A stretch of DNA of 64,000 bases from Peronospora farinosa (lineage: Eukaryota > Oomycota > Peronosporomycetes > Peronosporales > Peronosporaceae), in contig CANTFK010000129.1 in assembly GCA_947646735.1 (NCBI GenBank), forward strand, positions 124,001-188,000, read 5' to 3'. A model generated the notes under the pieces. The model worked only from the letters and a program-made list of their open reading frames with translations. It was not told the origin of the DNA and searched no databases. Position numbers and translations under genes: made by a program. Shown one piece after another: positions 54,558 through 64,000 of the stretch. Numbering within the stretch: the first letter of the stretch is position 1; each line of letters opens with the position of its first letter.

Positions 54558-57500
54558 ATGGCCGGAAATACTGAAAAAGTGATGGCTTCGGCTGCCACTG
54601 ACATTGGCCTCTTGTGCGTCAAGTGTGGCCGCGACGTGTCCGAAGCCGACGCCTTTTGCATCTACTGCGGCACAAAAGTGAGCTTCTCACAATCTCAGCG
54701 TAAGGCCGCAGCTATTCCAGCTCCGCCTGCGGCTCCCAAGCAAGCGCCCCCCGCTCCGGCTCCCAAGCAAGCGCCTCCCGTTCCGGTTGCAACTCCCAAG
54801 CAAGCGCCTCCCGTTCCGGTTGCAACTCCCAAGCAAGTGCCTCCCGCTGTGGCGGCCAAGCAGGCGCCTCCTGCTCCGGCTGTAGCAGCTAAACTCGCTC
54901 CGACCACCAAGAAGTCTGAGCCTATGCAGACATCCCCCAAACCATCCGTTAAGCAGGCGGCTCCTACGCCGGCCGTCAAGGAGCCCAAGCCGAGGCAGCT
55001 TGAGACTAAGCAGCCCGTGGCTCCAAAGTCTGCTGCACGTCCGCCAACAAGTGGCCAGTCGACGGCCCCGTCCAGTGCCAGCTCGGCTGTTTCTCAACCG
55101 GCTCCAGTGCCGTCGGCTCCATCCTCTACCCCACAGCGCCGCCCTCAGCCGGTTGCTCAGCCGCCGCCCTTCGCCTCGCGGACGCAGAGCGACGGACGTT
55201 CGAATGAGAGCCACGGCCGCGGCTCATTGGATAGTATGCCGTCAGATGTCGCCGGTCTGGAAAAGCTCTGGGTGCCCGACAACTTCAGCAACGAGTGTAT
55301 GGACTGTAAGACGCCCTTTGGCTTCCCCAAGCCGCGTCGCCACCATTGTCGTGTGTGCGGTTTGTTATTCTGCCGCCCGTGTGTGAACCACAAGATTCAG
55401 GTGCCGGCCTCATTCGGCTACGGCAACGCGCAGCAGCGATGCTGCCGTAATTGTATCACGGCTTTGCAGATGAAAGCCATCACGACGCCCGCTGACGTGT
55501 TTGCGCAACGTCGAGGCCCTGTCAACCACTCCTTGTCTGGTCAGGAGAGCTACGATGTGCTTGGTGTGTCCAAGGACGCTTCCCCCGAAGAGATCGCTGC
55601 TCAGTACAAGAAAAAGTCGCGCTCTATGGATCCCACGAAAGTTGAGGATCAAGAGACTCTTGAAAAGATTAACGACGCGTACCGCAACCTTCAGGACCCT
55701 ACTGCTCGCAGTCGCGACGAGTCGGGTCGCTCTCGTGATTCGAGTCTGCTAGGCAATGATTCGTCCAGTCACTTCGTGTCGGACACTGCTCGTAGTGACC
55801 AGACGGAGTGCCAGGTCTGTTTCCGCCCCTTCAAGCTAGGTCGTCGTCAGCATCACTGTCGTCGCTGCACGCGCAGTGTATGTAACCAGTGTAGTGTTGA
55901 GTCGAAGCCCATCCCGGAGCTGGGTTTTCCCGTGCCTGTGCGTCACTGTACGTCGTGTAACGAATCTCCGCCAAATTTCATCAAGCCAGTCATGGATCCT
56001 GTCTCGAAACCGCCTGCCGGCTTTGAGTACCTGACCAAGCTTGACATTCTCGTGAAAATTACTGCCAAGTCGAACGGTAGCACTCCGGAAACCGAGACGT
56101 ACATGCTGAAGACATACTGCGAGCCAAATGAGGATGCTGCCAAGGCTGCCAACTATACGGTGACTGATTCGGACCGTGCGGTCACGCACGAGTACCAGAT
56201 TCGCGAGGAGCGCAGCATGGCTGACTTCGAGTGGTTGTTTGCCAAGCTTGGTGATTTTTCGAACCCAAAAGCTCTGCCGAACTTTCCGGACAAGCGAACA
56301 GCGCGTAATGACCGCGAGAAGGTGCTGCAGACTTTCCTGTACGGCTGCATGCTGCACCCGCTTCTGCGTGATGCTGACTGCCTGAAGGCTTTTTTGGCGC
56401 TACCAACGGAGCAGCTACATCAGTTCCAGAAGAGCGGCAAGAAGTCGCTATACAACACGGACCAGTACAATACGCTGATCAAGAGTTTACGCCTGGAGCT
56501 GGAGAAGGCCCAGATCCGTACCAAGGTGAATGGTTTGGTCGACCGTCAGAAGAAGCAGAAGCAACGTCTATCCCAGCAGGCTGCCCGTGCGGAGGAGCAG
56601 AAGAAGCGTGAAGCCGCTCAGAACATCCGTCGTGAGCAGGCTGCCTTCCGTTTTAAGGCCCTCGAAGCTCGCAAGGAAACTCAGACGGAGCGTATGGAGC
56701 GTGAAAAGGAGCGCTACGAGAAGCAGTCCAGCACCACCCACATCCTGTTCTTTGATGTCGTGCGCGATCAGTCGGTGCGTAATAGCGAGGAGGAGACTCG
56801 GATAAAAGAGAAGGTTGAATTTACCAAGTCGAAGGACAGTTTCCAGCATGACACGACGCAGTGGAACAACGATATGGCGCAGTGGTCAAAGCACCGTGCT
56901 GACTGGTCTGAGGCTCACAACCCTGCCGTATCAAAGGATATTGCCAACGACTTTATTGTGCATTCGTACGGTATTTTCCACTCTATTAAAGACCAGAAGG
57001 ACAAGATACCGCGCGAGCTCGTTGACTTGCACGCAGACTTTGTGAAGATTCAGGAAAAGGAGCCTGAGCTTTTGGAGGGAGAAGGCAACACTGTCGATGA
57101 TGAGTGGATGAAGCTTGCGAAGGAACGTGAGCACTGGACCAGCAGCCGTGCGAACATGAAGCGTGAGGACGAAATGTGTCGCGACGAGGACGCTCGCTAC
57201 AAGCAGGAGCACGAGTATGTGCGTCTGGAAGCTGAAGCTCGCCAAAAGAAGGTCAATACTGTGGAGGCTGATTTGCTGGCACTCAAGACGGAAATCAATG
57301 CCCGTACACGCTCAATCGCTCAGCGGCGTTCGCGCCACGAGGCTCTTGATGAAGAATATGAGAAGGAGTGGCGTGTTGTGCAAAACGAGCGTATCAATAC
57401 CACCAAGGCGCGTCTCGATGAACACACGGCCCGTATTACGCGTGGCACGAAGCGCACGGATGTCTTCAGTGATCAGCTCGCTCGCCAAACCAAGTCGCAG

Positions 57501-59732
57501 CGCATGCTGCTATTCAAGCGTGCTGCTCTCACAGAAGAGCGCAAGGCAGACTGCAAGTTGTTTGATGAACACCGTGAGGACTGCAAGAACACCCTGGATG
57601 AAGCTCGTAACGCTCTGATCATCACGCCTGAGTATGTTGCTCGTCTAGAGGCGGACATGAAGGTTCGTGCTAGTGAACTGCACGCTGTGAAGGACAGCAA
57701 TAAGCGTATCCCGCAAGAAGGTGGTGATGCCGAGGTGGACGAACGTGATGAGTTCATGAATGACGTCCGTCGTCGCCGTGCTCAGTTCCAAAAGGAGCTT
57801 GACGATCAAGCTGCTCAGCTTGAGAATGAAAACAAGCTGTGCACATCTCTTCTGGAGCGCATGAACCAGCACATTAAGACCCTGGAGAAGGAGGTGAAGG
57901 ACGCCACGCTGGAGGAGGAAATGATTATTCAGTTCAACAAGCTGATCGATACAGAAACAAAACTTTTGGCGGACGAGGAATCCAAGCGTGAGGAAAAGAA
58001 GCGCTTCATCACTGAGCTGATGAACAACGCTGGCAACTGGGTGCTGGACTCGTTGCACGAACACTCGAACCGCAAAAAGGTTGAGGCGAACCGTCTTGTG
58101 AAACAGGCTGTTCGTGCTGCCGACCTGCAGAAGTTAGTGCAGCACTTTACTCACCGTGTGATCGACCAGGAGGAACGTATCATGCGCCAGAAGCAGCGCA
58201 TCCTGAACGGTGAGCACAAGGTGGAAATGCTGAAGTCCTCAGAGAATTGGTACCAATACGTTACTGGACACGCCGCCGACCTTGGCAAGAAGGACATGAA
58301 GATCCTTGAAGCTGGTCGCAAGGAGCGCAGTGATGATTTGAATGAGTCTTCGCGTCTGCAGAAAGATGATGAATCTGACATTAAGAGCGTCGTGAAGGAA
58401 CTATCGGCAAGTCGCAGTTGCTCTAAGGAGAAGGTGGAAAAGCGCGAGGTCTGGGCAAAGGTTGAGGATGTGTACAGCGTGTCAAAGCCACAGGAGAAAG
58501 ATGAGGATATGATGATGACCTCGCAAATTCGTAGTCTGCTCCAGCAGTTGGCTGAGGCTTTCGAGATGCTGACGAACCGTCTGCTAGAGGAGGAGGAGAG
58601 CTTGCAGCATGCTTCCACTCAGCTCGAGGGTGAGATTGACTCGATCAACGCTTTCATGGAGCGAATGGAGAGCGAGGAGAGTGCTCTGTGCGCCACTGAG
58701 AAGACTTCGCTTGCAAAGGAGTCGCAGGTGCGCCGTTCGGAGGCTGACCTGATCGAGCAGCGTGCGCGTACGCTGATCGAAAGCTACAAGCAGATGCAGG
58801 CTGAGCACCTGAAATACCCCGCTGAGCTGGGTAAGATCAGGAACTGCCGGTCTGAGCGTGAAAAGCCGATTTTGCCACGAGAGGCTGAACTTGAGGCCGC
58901 CAAGAAGCTCATCAAGAACCGCAACTACTACGACCGCAAAGCGTGTGCTGATTTTGCGAAGCGGTTCAAGGTGGACAAAGAAATGAAGGAAGTGCGTGAC
59001 GTATTCGACTGGCTGAAAATTGTCATTGAGCGTGACATCAAGCGTATGGAGAAGTGGCTTGACTCGAGCCGCAAAGAGCGTAAGGAAATCGAGAACCTGA
59101 AGGTCAAGGGCAAGGAGATTAATTGGGATGAAGACATGCTGGAGCGCATTCCTGCTCTCAAGGAGATTCAAAAGAAGATTGCTCGCCAGAATGGTCCCAG
59201 CCACAAGGGTGGCAACAACGAAGCCAAGCTGGCTGACGCTGTACACCCCTCGGAGCAGTGGATCGTGGAGCTTCTTAAGTTCAAAAAGAACATTTCGGAG
59301 ATTGACGTAAAGCTACTGAAGGACATTAGCGTGACTGTTGACGCGGCCGTGACCGAGGAGGACGTGGTAAATGCGAACCTGAAGAAGATGAAGACGGACA
59401 AGGAGTACGTGCTTAACAGCATCCGCTTCATTGATCAGGAAGAGGCTAAAGCAATTCGCAGTACAGGCAAGGGTGGCGTGCCTGGTCGCCACAGCCCTGG
59501 CTCGGAGAGTGGCAGCTTCGTGAACGGCGACGAGCAGCCGACACCAAAAGCCCACACTCCTTCGCCAAAGCCAGCACGCACTGCGTCACCGAAGCTGGCC
59601 CGCGCAATGTCGCCGGCCCCGCTAAAGCACGCTGTATCACCGTCCAAGATTTCACCAAGCATGACGACCACGACGTCTTCCCCAGCACCGGCATCTAAGC
59701 CGCGTCCTGCTCTTCGGTCAGAGGAGTTCTAA
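54558..59732 (+). CDS. Multidomain FYVE/J/FYVE/PX coiled-coil protein
   Basis: 1724 residues without introns. Order: a zinc-ribbon-like CVKCG/CIYCG (about 20-39); Pro/Ala-rich repeats of a PKQAPP unit (about 55-125); FYVE finger 1 with RRHHCRVC (about 237-302); a J-like segment [20 protein letters not shown] (about 330-385) whose HPD motif is replaced by MDP; FYVE finger 2 with RRQHHCRRC (about 414-470); a PX-like domain (about 488-625) with ALPNFPDK in place of the usual LPxxxP; and about 970 residues of coiled coil. A Ser/Pro/Ala tail follows (about 1620-1724). FYVE and PX both bind PI3P, so an endosomal tether or trafficking role is inferred. The start at 54558 is preferred over an in-frame ATG at 54468. 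Confidence 0.9.
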   Translation: MAGNTEKVMASAATDIGLLCVKCGRDVSEADAFCIYCGTKVSFSQSQRKAAAIPAPPAAPKQAPPAPAPKQAPPVPVATPKQAPPVPVATPKQVPPAVAAKQAPPAPAVAAKLAPTTKKSEPMQTSPKPSVKQAAPTPAVKEPKPRQLETKQPVAPKSAARPPTSGQSTAPSSASSAVSQPAPVPSAPSSTPQRRPQPVAQPPPFASRTQSDGRSNESHGRGSLDSMPSDVAGLEKLWVPDNFSNECMDCKTPFGFPKPRRHHCRVCGLLFCRPCVNHKIQVPASFGYGNAQQRCCRNCITALQMKAITTPADVFAQRRGPVNHSLSGQESYDVLGVSKDASPEEIAAQYKKKSRSMDPTKVEDQETLEKINDAYRNLQDPTARSRDESGRSRDSSLLGNDSSSHFVSDTARSDQTECQVCFRPFKLGRRQHHCRRCTRSVCNQCSVESKPIPELGFPVPVRHCTSCNESPPNFIKPVMDPVSKPPAGFEYLTKLDILVKITAKSNGSTPETETYMLKTYCEPNEDAAKAANYTVTDSDRAVTHEYQIREERSMADFEWLFAKLGDFSNPKALPNFPDKRTARNDREKVLQTFLYGCMLHPLLRDADCLKAFLALPTEQLHQFQKSGKKSLYNTDQYNTLIKSLRLELEKAQIRTKVNGLVDRQKKQKQRLSQQAARAEEQKKREAAQNIRREQAAFRFKALEARKETQTERMEREKERYEKQSSTTHILFFDVVRDQSVRNSEEETRIKEKVEFTKSKDSFQHDTTQWNNDMAQWSKHRADWSEAHNPAVSKDIANDFIVHSYGIFHSIKDQKDKIPRELVDLHADFVKIQEKEPELLEGEGNTVDDEWMKLAKEREHWTSSRANMKREDEMCRDEDARYKQEHEYVRLEAEARQKKVNTVEADLLALKTEINARTRSIAQRRSRHEALDEEYEKEWRVVQNERINTTKARLDEHTARITRGTKRTDVFSDQLARQTKSQRMLLFKRAALTEERKADCKLFDEHREDCKNTLDEARNALIITPEYVARLEADMKVRASELHAVKDSNKRIPQEGGDAEVDERDEFMNDVRRRRAQFQKELDDQAAQLENENKLCTSLLERMNQHIKTLEKEVKDATLEEEMIIQFNKLIDTETKLLADEESKREEKKRFITELMNNAGNWVLDSLHEHSNRKKVEANRLVKQAVRAADLQKLVQHFTHRVIDQEERIMRQKQRILNGEHKVEMLKSSENWYQYVTGHAADLGKKDMKILEAGRKERSDDLNESSRLQKDDESDIKSVVKELSASRSCSKEKVEKREVWAKVEDVYSVSKPQEKDEDMMMTSQIRSLLQQLAEAFEMLTNRLLEEEESLQHASTQLEGEIDSINAFMERMESEESALCATEKTSLAKESQVRRSEADLIEQRARTLIESYKQMQAEHLKYPAELGKIRNCRSEREKPILPREAELEAAKKLIKNRNYYDRKACADFAKRFKVDKEMKEVRDVFDWLKIVIERDIKRMEKWLDSSRKERKEIENLKVKGKEINWDEDMLERIPALKEIQKKIARQNGPSHKGGNNEAKLADAVHPSEQWIVELLKFKKNISEIDVKLLKDISVTVDAAVTEEDVVNANLKKMKTDKEYVLNSIRFIDQEEAKAIRSTGKGGVPGRHSPGSESGSFVNGDEQPTPKAHTPSPKPARTASPKLARAMSPAPLKHAVSPSKISPSMTTTTSSPAPASKPRPALRSEEF

Positions 59733-61050
59733 TAGAGGACTATGAAGTCAGCAATTTGTAAGCGGCTTGATGTTTTCGTCTGACGTCGGTATCTATGCGA
59801 AGCACAAGCCGCTTTTTTATTCCCGTTTTATCTCATGTGCTTTTTGGAAGATGGACTACTTTTTAGCTTCTTGTGAATAAATTGTTGAGGTGGACTGGTC
59901 AAAGTCTACGAGTTTTGTAGTTATTTCCCACACAAGAATCAAGCTCGGAGTAAAGTATCGGGAAAGAATAATGCATTCACATCCAGAATATACATACACC
60001 TAAAACGATTGGATTGCAACACGAGGCAAATAATAAATGGACACAATCCTGAGACTGTGGTCATTCCCGTTTACCGCTTTAGTGTAGTTGCTGTATATTA
60101 AACATGTTCTGCTCGAGATTTATTGCTATGGGCTCTCCAAAACTAGCGACAAAAATCTAGTTTTAGCTTAACGATGTTCTATAGCTGCAGTACTGGTTTC
60201 TTCTCTAGCGATCGAAACGCTCCAAAAACATCATCATGTCGGTCGACATGTGGCAAATCTTTGACAGTGTTGTCGTCGCTGACAGCAACATAATCGTCCA
60301 TAATGCACCGTAGCGTAATAATTTGTTTCGAAGGTAGCTCTACCTCGACGTCAAGTGTGTATGCAGTCATCTGCTGCAACTATGCGTAGACAACTTGAAG
60401 ATACAAGATGCAACATGTTCGTGTCAGGGCCTTTTGACAATTGGACTAGCATCTTTACGTCACATTCAGACCCTACCACCGCTTGTACATTGAATACGGA
60501 CAAACATTATCGTATTTGAAACGATATGGCTTTGATTCGGTTTAGGACACTCACATGACTGTTTTCAACAGAAAATTGGCCTCCCATCGGACGTTCCTAC
60601 GCGCACGACATACAGACGTGTTGATGAGCATCTCATTGCGTGACGCCCGAATTACACTGTGGAAAGAGACCGGGAAGACTCTTGTCGAGACAAAGAAAGA
60701 GGATGCTCGTGCCTTGCTGACGTTGTTCATCTTTGCACAGCTGATAGTCGTCACCCAAGGCTAGAAAGCCGATTCCTTATCCTGTTCGCAAAAGCATTCT
60801 TTCCCCGCACGAACTGCAAACGCGTTGCTGCAGCTTAGCTAATTGTTTGGTCAGGAGAGTGAATGGACTCGTAGATGAGGGCTCTGGCGTAAGTTGAGTG
60901 CTTATTTGATTTTGCATCAAGTCTGTAGCAAAGCAACGAGCTAGCGAAGGTTAAGAAGACAAGTCGATGCAATCGAAAAGCAGCGTCAAAAGATTGACAA
61001 TAGGGTGAGTGTCACCATGCTCATGATTTTTACATAGTTTTCACATCCGA
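59733..61050. other. Intergenic, no supported gene
   Basis: 3' flank of the FYVE gene. Matching arms AGCGGCTTG (59761-59769) and CAAGCCGCT (59803-59811), followed by a T run, could fold in the 3' UTR. Short frames at 60179-60379 (minus) and 60555-60764 (plus) have no recognisable motif. Confidence 0.45.
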
Positions 61051-62004
61051 TATCGTCATGGAACTCACAATTGCATTTGCCAATCGATCTTGTTTAACTG
61101 CTTACGCCATGCATATAAGTTTTCTTTCACGTAGCTGAAAAGGCAGTAGCAAATAGAACGGGTTGCTCCACACCGATAGATGCAATTCATAGACGGTGTT
61201 TCCAATCTTAGTTCAAGTGCTTGAACTAGCTCCGTGTATGTAGTCATGAAAGTCAACAGAGCGGATGAGATCTTGCCTACTTCAGTAGAAGCAGTTCGAA
61301 GATTGACTACTAGTCTGTGTCGATCTCCGCATTTGTTGTTGTCTAAATTGCAGTATTAATTTGACCCTGCCTGACATTGCGACGCATTGACAAAGGACTT
61401 GACGACAGAGGCTCCAAGTGCAGCATGCACTCAACAAGCAAACTAGATTTCATTAGCGAGAAGCGCTTGCTTGCAAAACTGTTGAGCTTACAATTTCCAT
61501 AAGTTGTCGCACGCAGCATTAACAATTTCCGCTTCATGTCCAAGATTACGGTGACGGCCCAGCATCACATAGACGACGCAGCCTAATCATTGTGCTGTGC
61601 CAACACCACGCGTAGGTACATAATGAAAACAACTTCATACCGCGCGGTGTCGTTGACGGTCCTAACCTTTATGCTGCTACAACTCCTAATAGCCACGGGT
61701 GGTTCGGGCTCGCATATGTTACCTTAACTTTTACGAAGCCCAGAAAATGTGAGGTGTCCATGACTTGTATCGGTAGGGTTTTCGTCCGCAATCCGTGCCA
61801 AGCACTTTTGGTGCTGGACTCTCGCTTGCACAATTCCATCCAGTTAGACTCTTGTGACCTTTAACCGACTGGCTTCCTAGTGTTTGATTTAGTCTGCATA
61901 AAAACGTATTGGTCGTCGCTCTTCGTAGTAACGAGGATACTTCGTGCCATCTCACTTTGCTTTTTCGCTTCCAGCTCCCAAGTGTTGCATTGACTCTATT
62001 GAGA
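61051..62004 (+). repeat. Upstream region of effector 2 (paralogous to 22850-23116 plus 37196-37828)
   Basis: A continuous version of the effector upstream region without the insertions of locus 1. The pogo-like element's site corresponds to about 61308-61313 (ACTACTAGTC) and the Pack-type element's site to the TA at 61938-61939. An initiator-like TCTCACTTTG is at about 61949-61957. Confidence 0.85.
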
Positions 62005-63174
62005 ATGTCCTGCACGATCCACAAAGTTAAGCATCTATTCTGGTACATTGTGCTAGTAACAGCTGTTGTGCTGATATGGAGTCCACAGACTATGGTAACG
62101 ATGATGGTCGCTTCGCAGCATGCACCGAAAAACGCACGAGAGAATCGACAATTAAGGCCAAGCTCATCTACGTCGGAGGAAGTTAACGGCGATGACCAAG
62201 AAAGAATGACCTCGTCTGTGGCCCAAAACGTGGTACAAGCATTGGACACTCAGATAACCGCAGCTGACGAAAATATCCAAAGCCTGCTCCACAGCGTCGG
62301 CCTGCCCGAGCAGGCCGACTCTTTAAGACATACGACTGTGGATGAATATCTACAAGGTCATTCAAACATGCTCTTAAAACTTACAGATAGGCACGGAAGA
62401 GAAAAGGTTGACAGCATTGTAGCGGCCACAAAAACGACCCAGCTACAAAAGATATTGCCGATGTATTGGAATTTTCTCATTTGCAGAATCAGCTTGATGA
62501 AAAACGTAATGCGATTTTTTTTAAAGTGTTGTCACTCGACAAAAAGCCAGATCTAAAGAAAATTCTCGCGGCAGAGTTTACCCAAAACTGGATCGACAAG
62601 TATGCAAGCCATCATAAAGATGCAAATCCAATTGAGGTGTTGTTTACTGAGTTGTCGCAGCATTACGAAGACCGAGAGCTAGCAGAACAAATTGCTGTGT
62701 TGCTAAATGACGACAACGTTGCTGTAAAGGAAACGGCAAATGCCTTGGCAAGTGTTCAGATGGATACTTGGAGCGAATTATATGGAAATGACAGTGTTGA
62801 CGTTGTCTTTGCGCTTCTTATGCTCAAAGAAGAAGGCATTAATATGCTCGAAAGCCCAGTGTGGAAGGTTTGGCTCGTATTTTTTTTGGCGAGAAAAAAT
62901 AAAAGTTGGTACAAAACAAGAGCTCTCAGAAGTAATAGTCCCAAAATTGAGGAAGGATTATTTCATCGACTGCGATCTATATGACCGGTTCAAGAAGGCT
63001 GAAGATTCTGTTGATCCTGATGTGAAGTTGCAAGCCCAAGAATTCATAAAAACGCTTAAGAAAATACAAGAGGACGAATTGAAGAAGCGTGCCGAAAATA
63101 AAAGAAAGCGCCAGCAAGACGACGGCGAAACATCAGCAGCGACAAGTATTCAACGTATCGACGATGGTCAGTAG
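62005..63174 (+). pseudogene. RxLR-type effector 2 with WY-type domain, two frameshifts
   Basis: The start at 62005 opens a signal peptide nearly identical to effector 1 (core YIVLVTAVVLIW), RQLR at 48-51 and DDQER as the acidic motif. After about residue 140 the frame shifts (near 62425-62440, beside an A run), and again near 62877-62905 (beside T8 and A6 runs). Following the shifts, the C-terminal half reads TKDIADVLEFSHLQNQ, MDTWSELYGNDSVDVVFALL, SPVWKVWLVFF and ends IDDGQ at 63174, a WY-type effector. Both shifts lie at homopolymers, so base-call errors are possible; otherwise it is a recent pseudogene. Confidence 0.75.
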
Positions 63175-63582
63175 GACGGACTACAAACGAGTATTTGGAC
63201 GAGGCTTTTTCACGAGCTAATCAATACGAAATGGGCGTCGTAGTGTGCTCTGGACGACAAGCTGAAGGAAAGTGCTGGACGACTTACAAGTCACGGGTTG
63301 AAGTTTGGGTCTGATCCAAACGTCGGTGATATTGTTGAATACCAAGGACAGAACAGTGAGATGTTTCAGGTGTAGAGTTTCCTTTTTCAAATGGTTTCTT
63401 TTTGTTTGAGTTGTCATTATAAATGTTTTACCCCGCACAATTGGTCTTGACCGAACTGTAGTCTAAACAATACTATAAAAAATTGGCATCCCTTATTCCT
63501 ATAAACAACCTTCACGTCACCTTTTTGATTAGCACTTCTATTTGTTACTGGCAATATATATATAAATTTTAAATTATATAGA
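63175..63582. other. 3' flank of effector 2 and intergenic
   Basis: 63175-63375 aligns with the minus strand of about 39960-40165. The remainder is AT-rich without a supported gene. Confidence 0.6.
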
Positions 63583-64000
63583 ATGCTAAAGAGGGATTTT
63601 CTATCAGAAAATCCGGATAGTATCCGCGACATTTTCGAGCTGAAAGTCCAAGTTGAGCACAAAGGGACGAGGACGGACATGGCGACGAATGAATTGGCGG
63701 CAATCCTAGCACGGCGCCGTGCCAAGGCCGGTGGAGAAAGCGAACCTTCTATTCCCGCAGTAAAGCAGAGCGTTCCCCATACGACGTCATCGGCCGCTAC
63801 AAGTTCCATCGCCGAACGGATCGCTCGTCTTAAGCAGCAAAGCATGATCGCCAGCGGTTCCGGGGACGCGGCTCCAGCGTTACGATTTAACCACCTAATA
63901 CCGGTATCAGAGCCGTCGGATGATTTGCGTCAAACGAGCAGTAGCAGCAGTGATGTGAGTATGACGTCTACAGCGTCACAACCAGTCGATACATCGGCGG
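63583..64000 (+). CDS. Unrecognised gene, 5' part, cut by window edge
   Basis: The plus strand is open from an ATG at 63583 to the window end. A second in-frame ATG at 63679 (MATNELAAILARRRAKAGGE) is the likelier start, because the earlier 32 codons sit in AT-rich sequence close to the presumed promoter. The helix ELAAILARRRAK is followed by a second amphipathic stretch, IAERIARLKQQSM, and by Ser/Thr-rich low complexity. The first helix is WH2-like in general character, which is only a suggestion. Function unknown. Confidence 0.6.
   Translation, partial: MLKRDFLSENPDSIRDIFELKVQVEHKGTRTDMATNELAAILARRRAKAGGESEPSIPAVKQSVPHTTSSAATSSIAERIARLKQQSMIASGSGDAAPALRFNHLIPVSEPSDDLRQTSSSSSDVSMTSTASQPVDTSA

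Noticed and set aside
59761..59811. Inverted repeat followed by T run as a bacterial-type terminator
   Set aside because: The locus is eukaryotic; at most it is a 3' UTR hairpin.

Overview
The window reads as a chromosome segment of a plant-pathogenic oomycete, most likely a Peronosporales species (Phytophthora or a downy mildew). The evidence is secreted RxLR-type effector genes with WY-type C-termini, short GT-AG introns, oomycete-type initiator elements (TCACTTT), a FYVE/J/FYVE/PX protein architecture, and chromodomain Ty3 elements together with a Ty1/copia fragment. I cannot fix the species.

Layout. (1) 1-371: 5' end of a DNAJB12/B14-like ER J-protein gene, minus strand, cut by the window edge. 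(2) 1153-13521: a 5'-truncated Ty3 element (family 1, copy A) whose 3' LTR was hit by a second Ty3 element (family 2). (3) 5627-20876: two family 2 elements in inverted orientation. Their 5-bp target-site duplications are exchanged between them, so the inner segment has been inverted by recombination between the elements. The two arms look homogenised by gene conversion. (4) 22850-38825: the upstream region of an RxLR effector gene, opened by a three-level nest (a pogo-like DNA transposon containing a Ty3 element containing a copia fragment) and then by a TA-flanked Pack-type element carrying an intron-containing gene fragment. The Ty3 element also carries a 379-bp mitochondrial cox2 insert. 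(5) 38826-40981: the effector, with its C-terminal half lying in inverted orientation. (6) 41433-59732: a compact block of five housekeeping-type genes on the minus strand (SRAP/HMCES, glutamate decarboxylase, MPP10, a DEK_C + 2xSWIB protein, ATP10) followed by a plus-strand FYVE/PX coiled-coil gene. (7) 61051-63375: a second effector locus, paralogous to the one at 37-41 kb and lacking its insertions; it serves as the empty-site control. (8) 63583-64000: the 5' end of an unrecognised gene.

The contrast between a repeat-rich, effector-bearing 41 kb and a compact gene block is typical of the two-compartment genomes of these pathogens. All transposon ORFs are broken. The five multi-exon or long host genes between 41 and 60 kb appear intact. 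Exon coordinates were worked out by hand from splice signals and frame continuity and have not been checked against transcripts.
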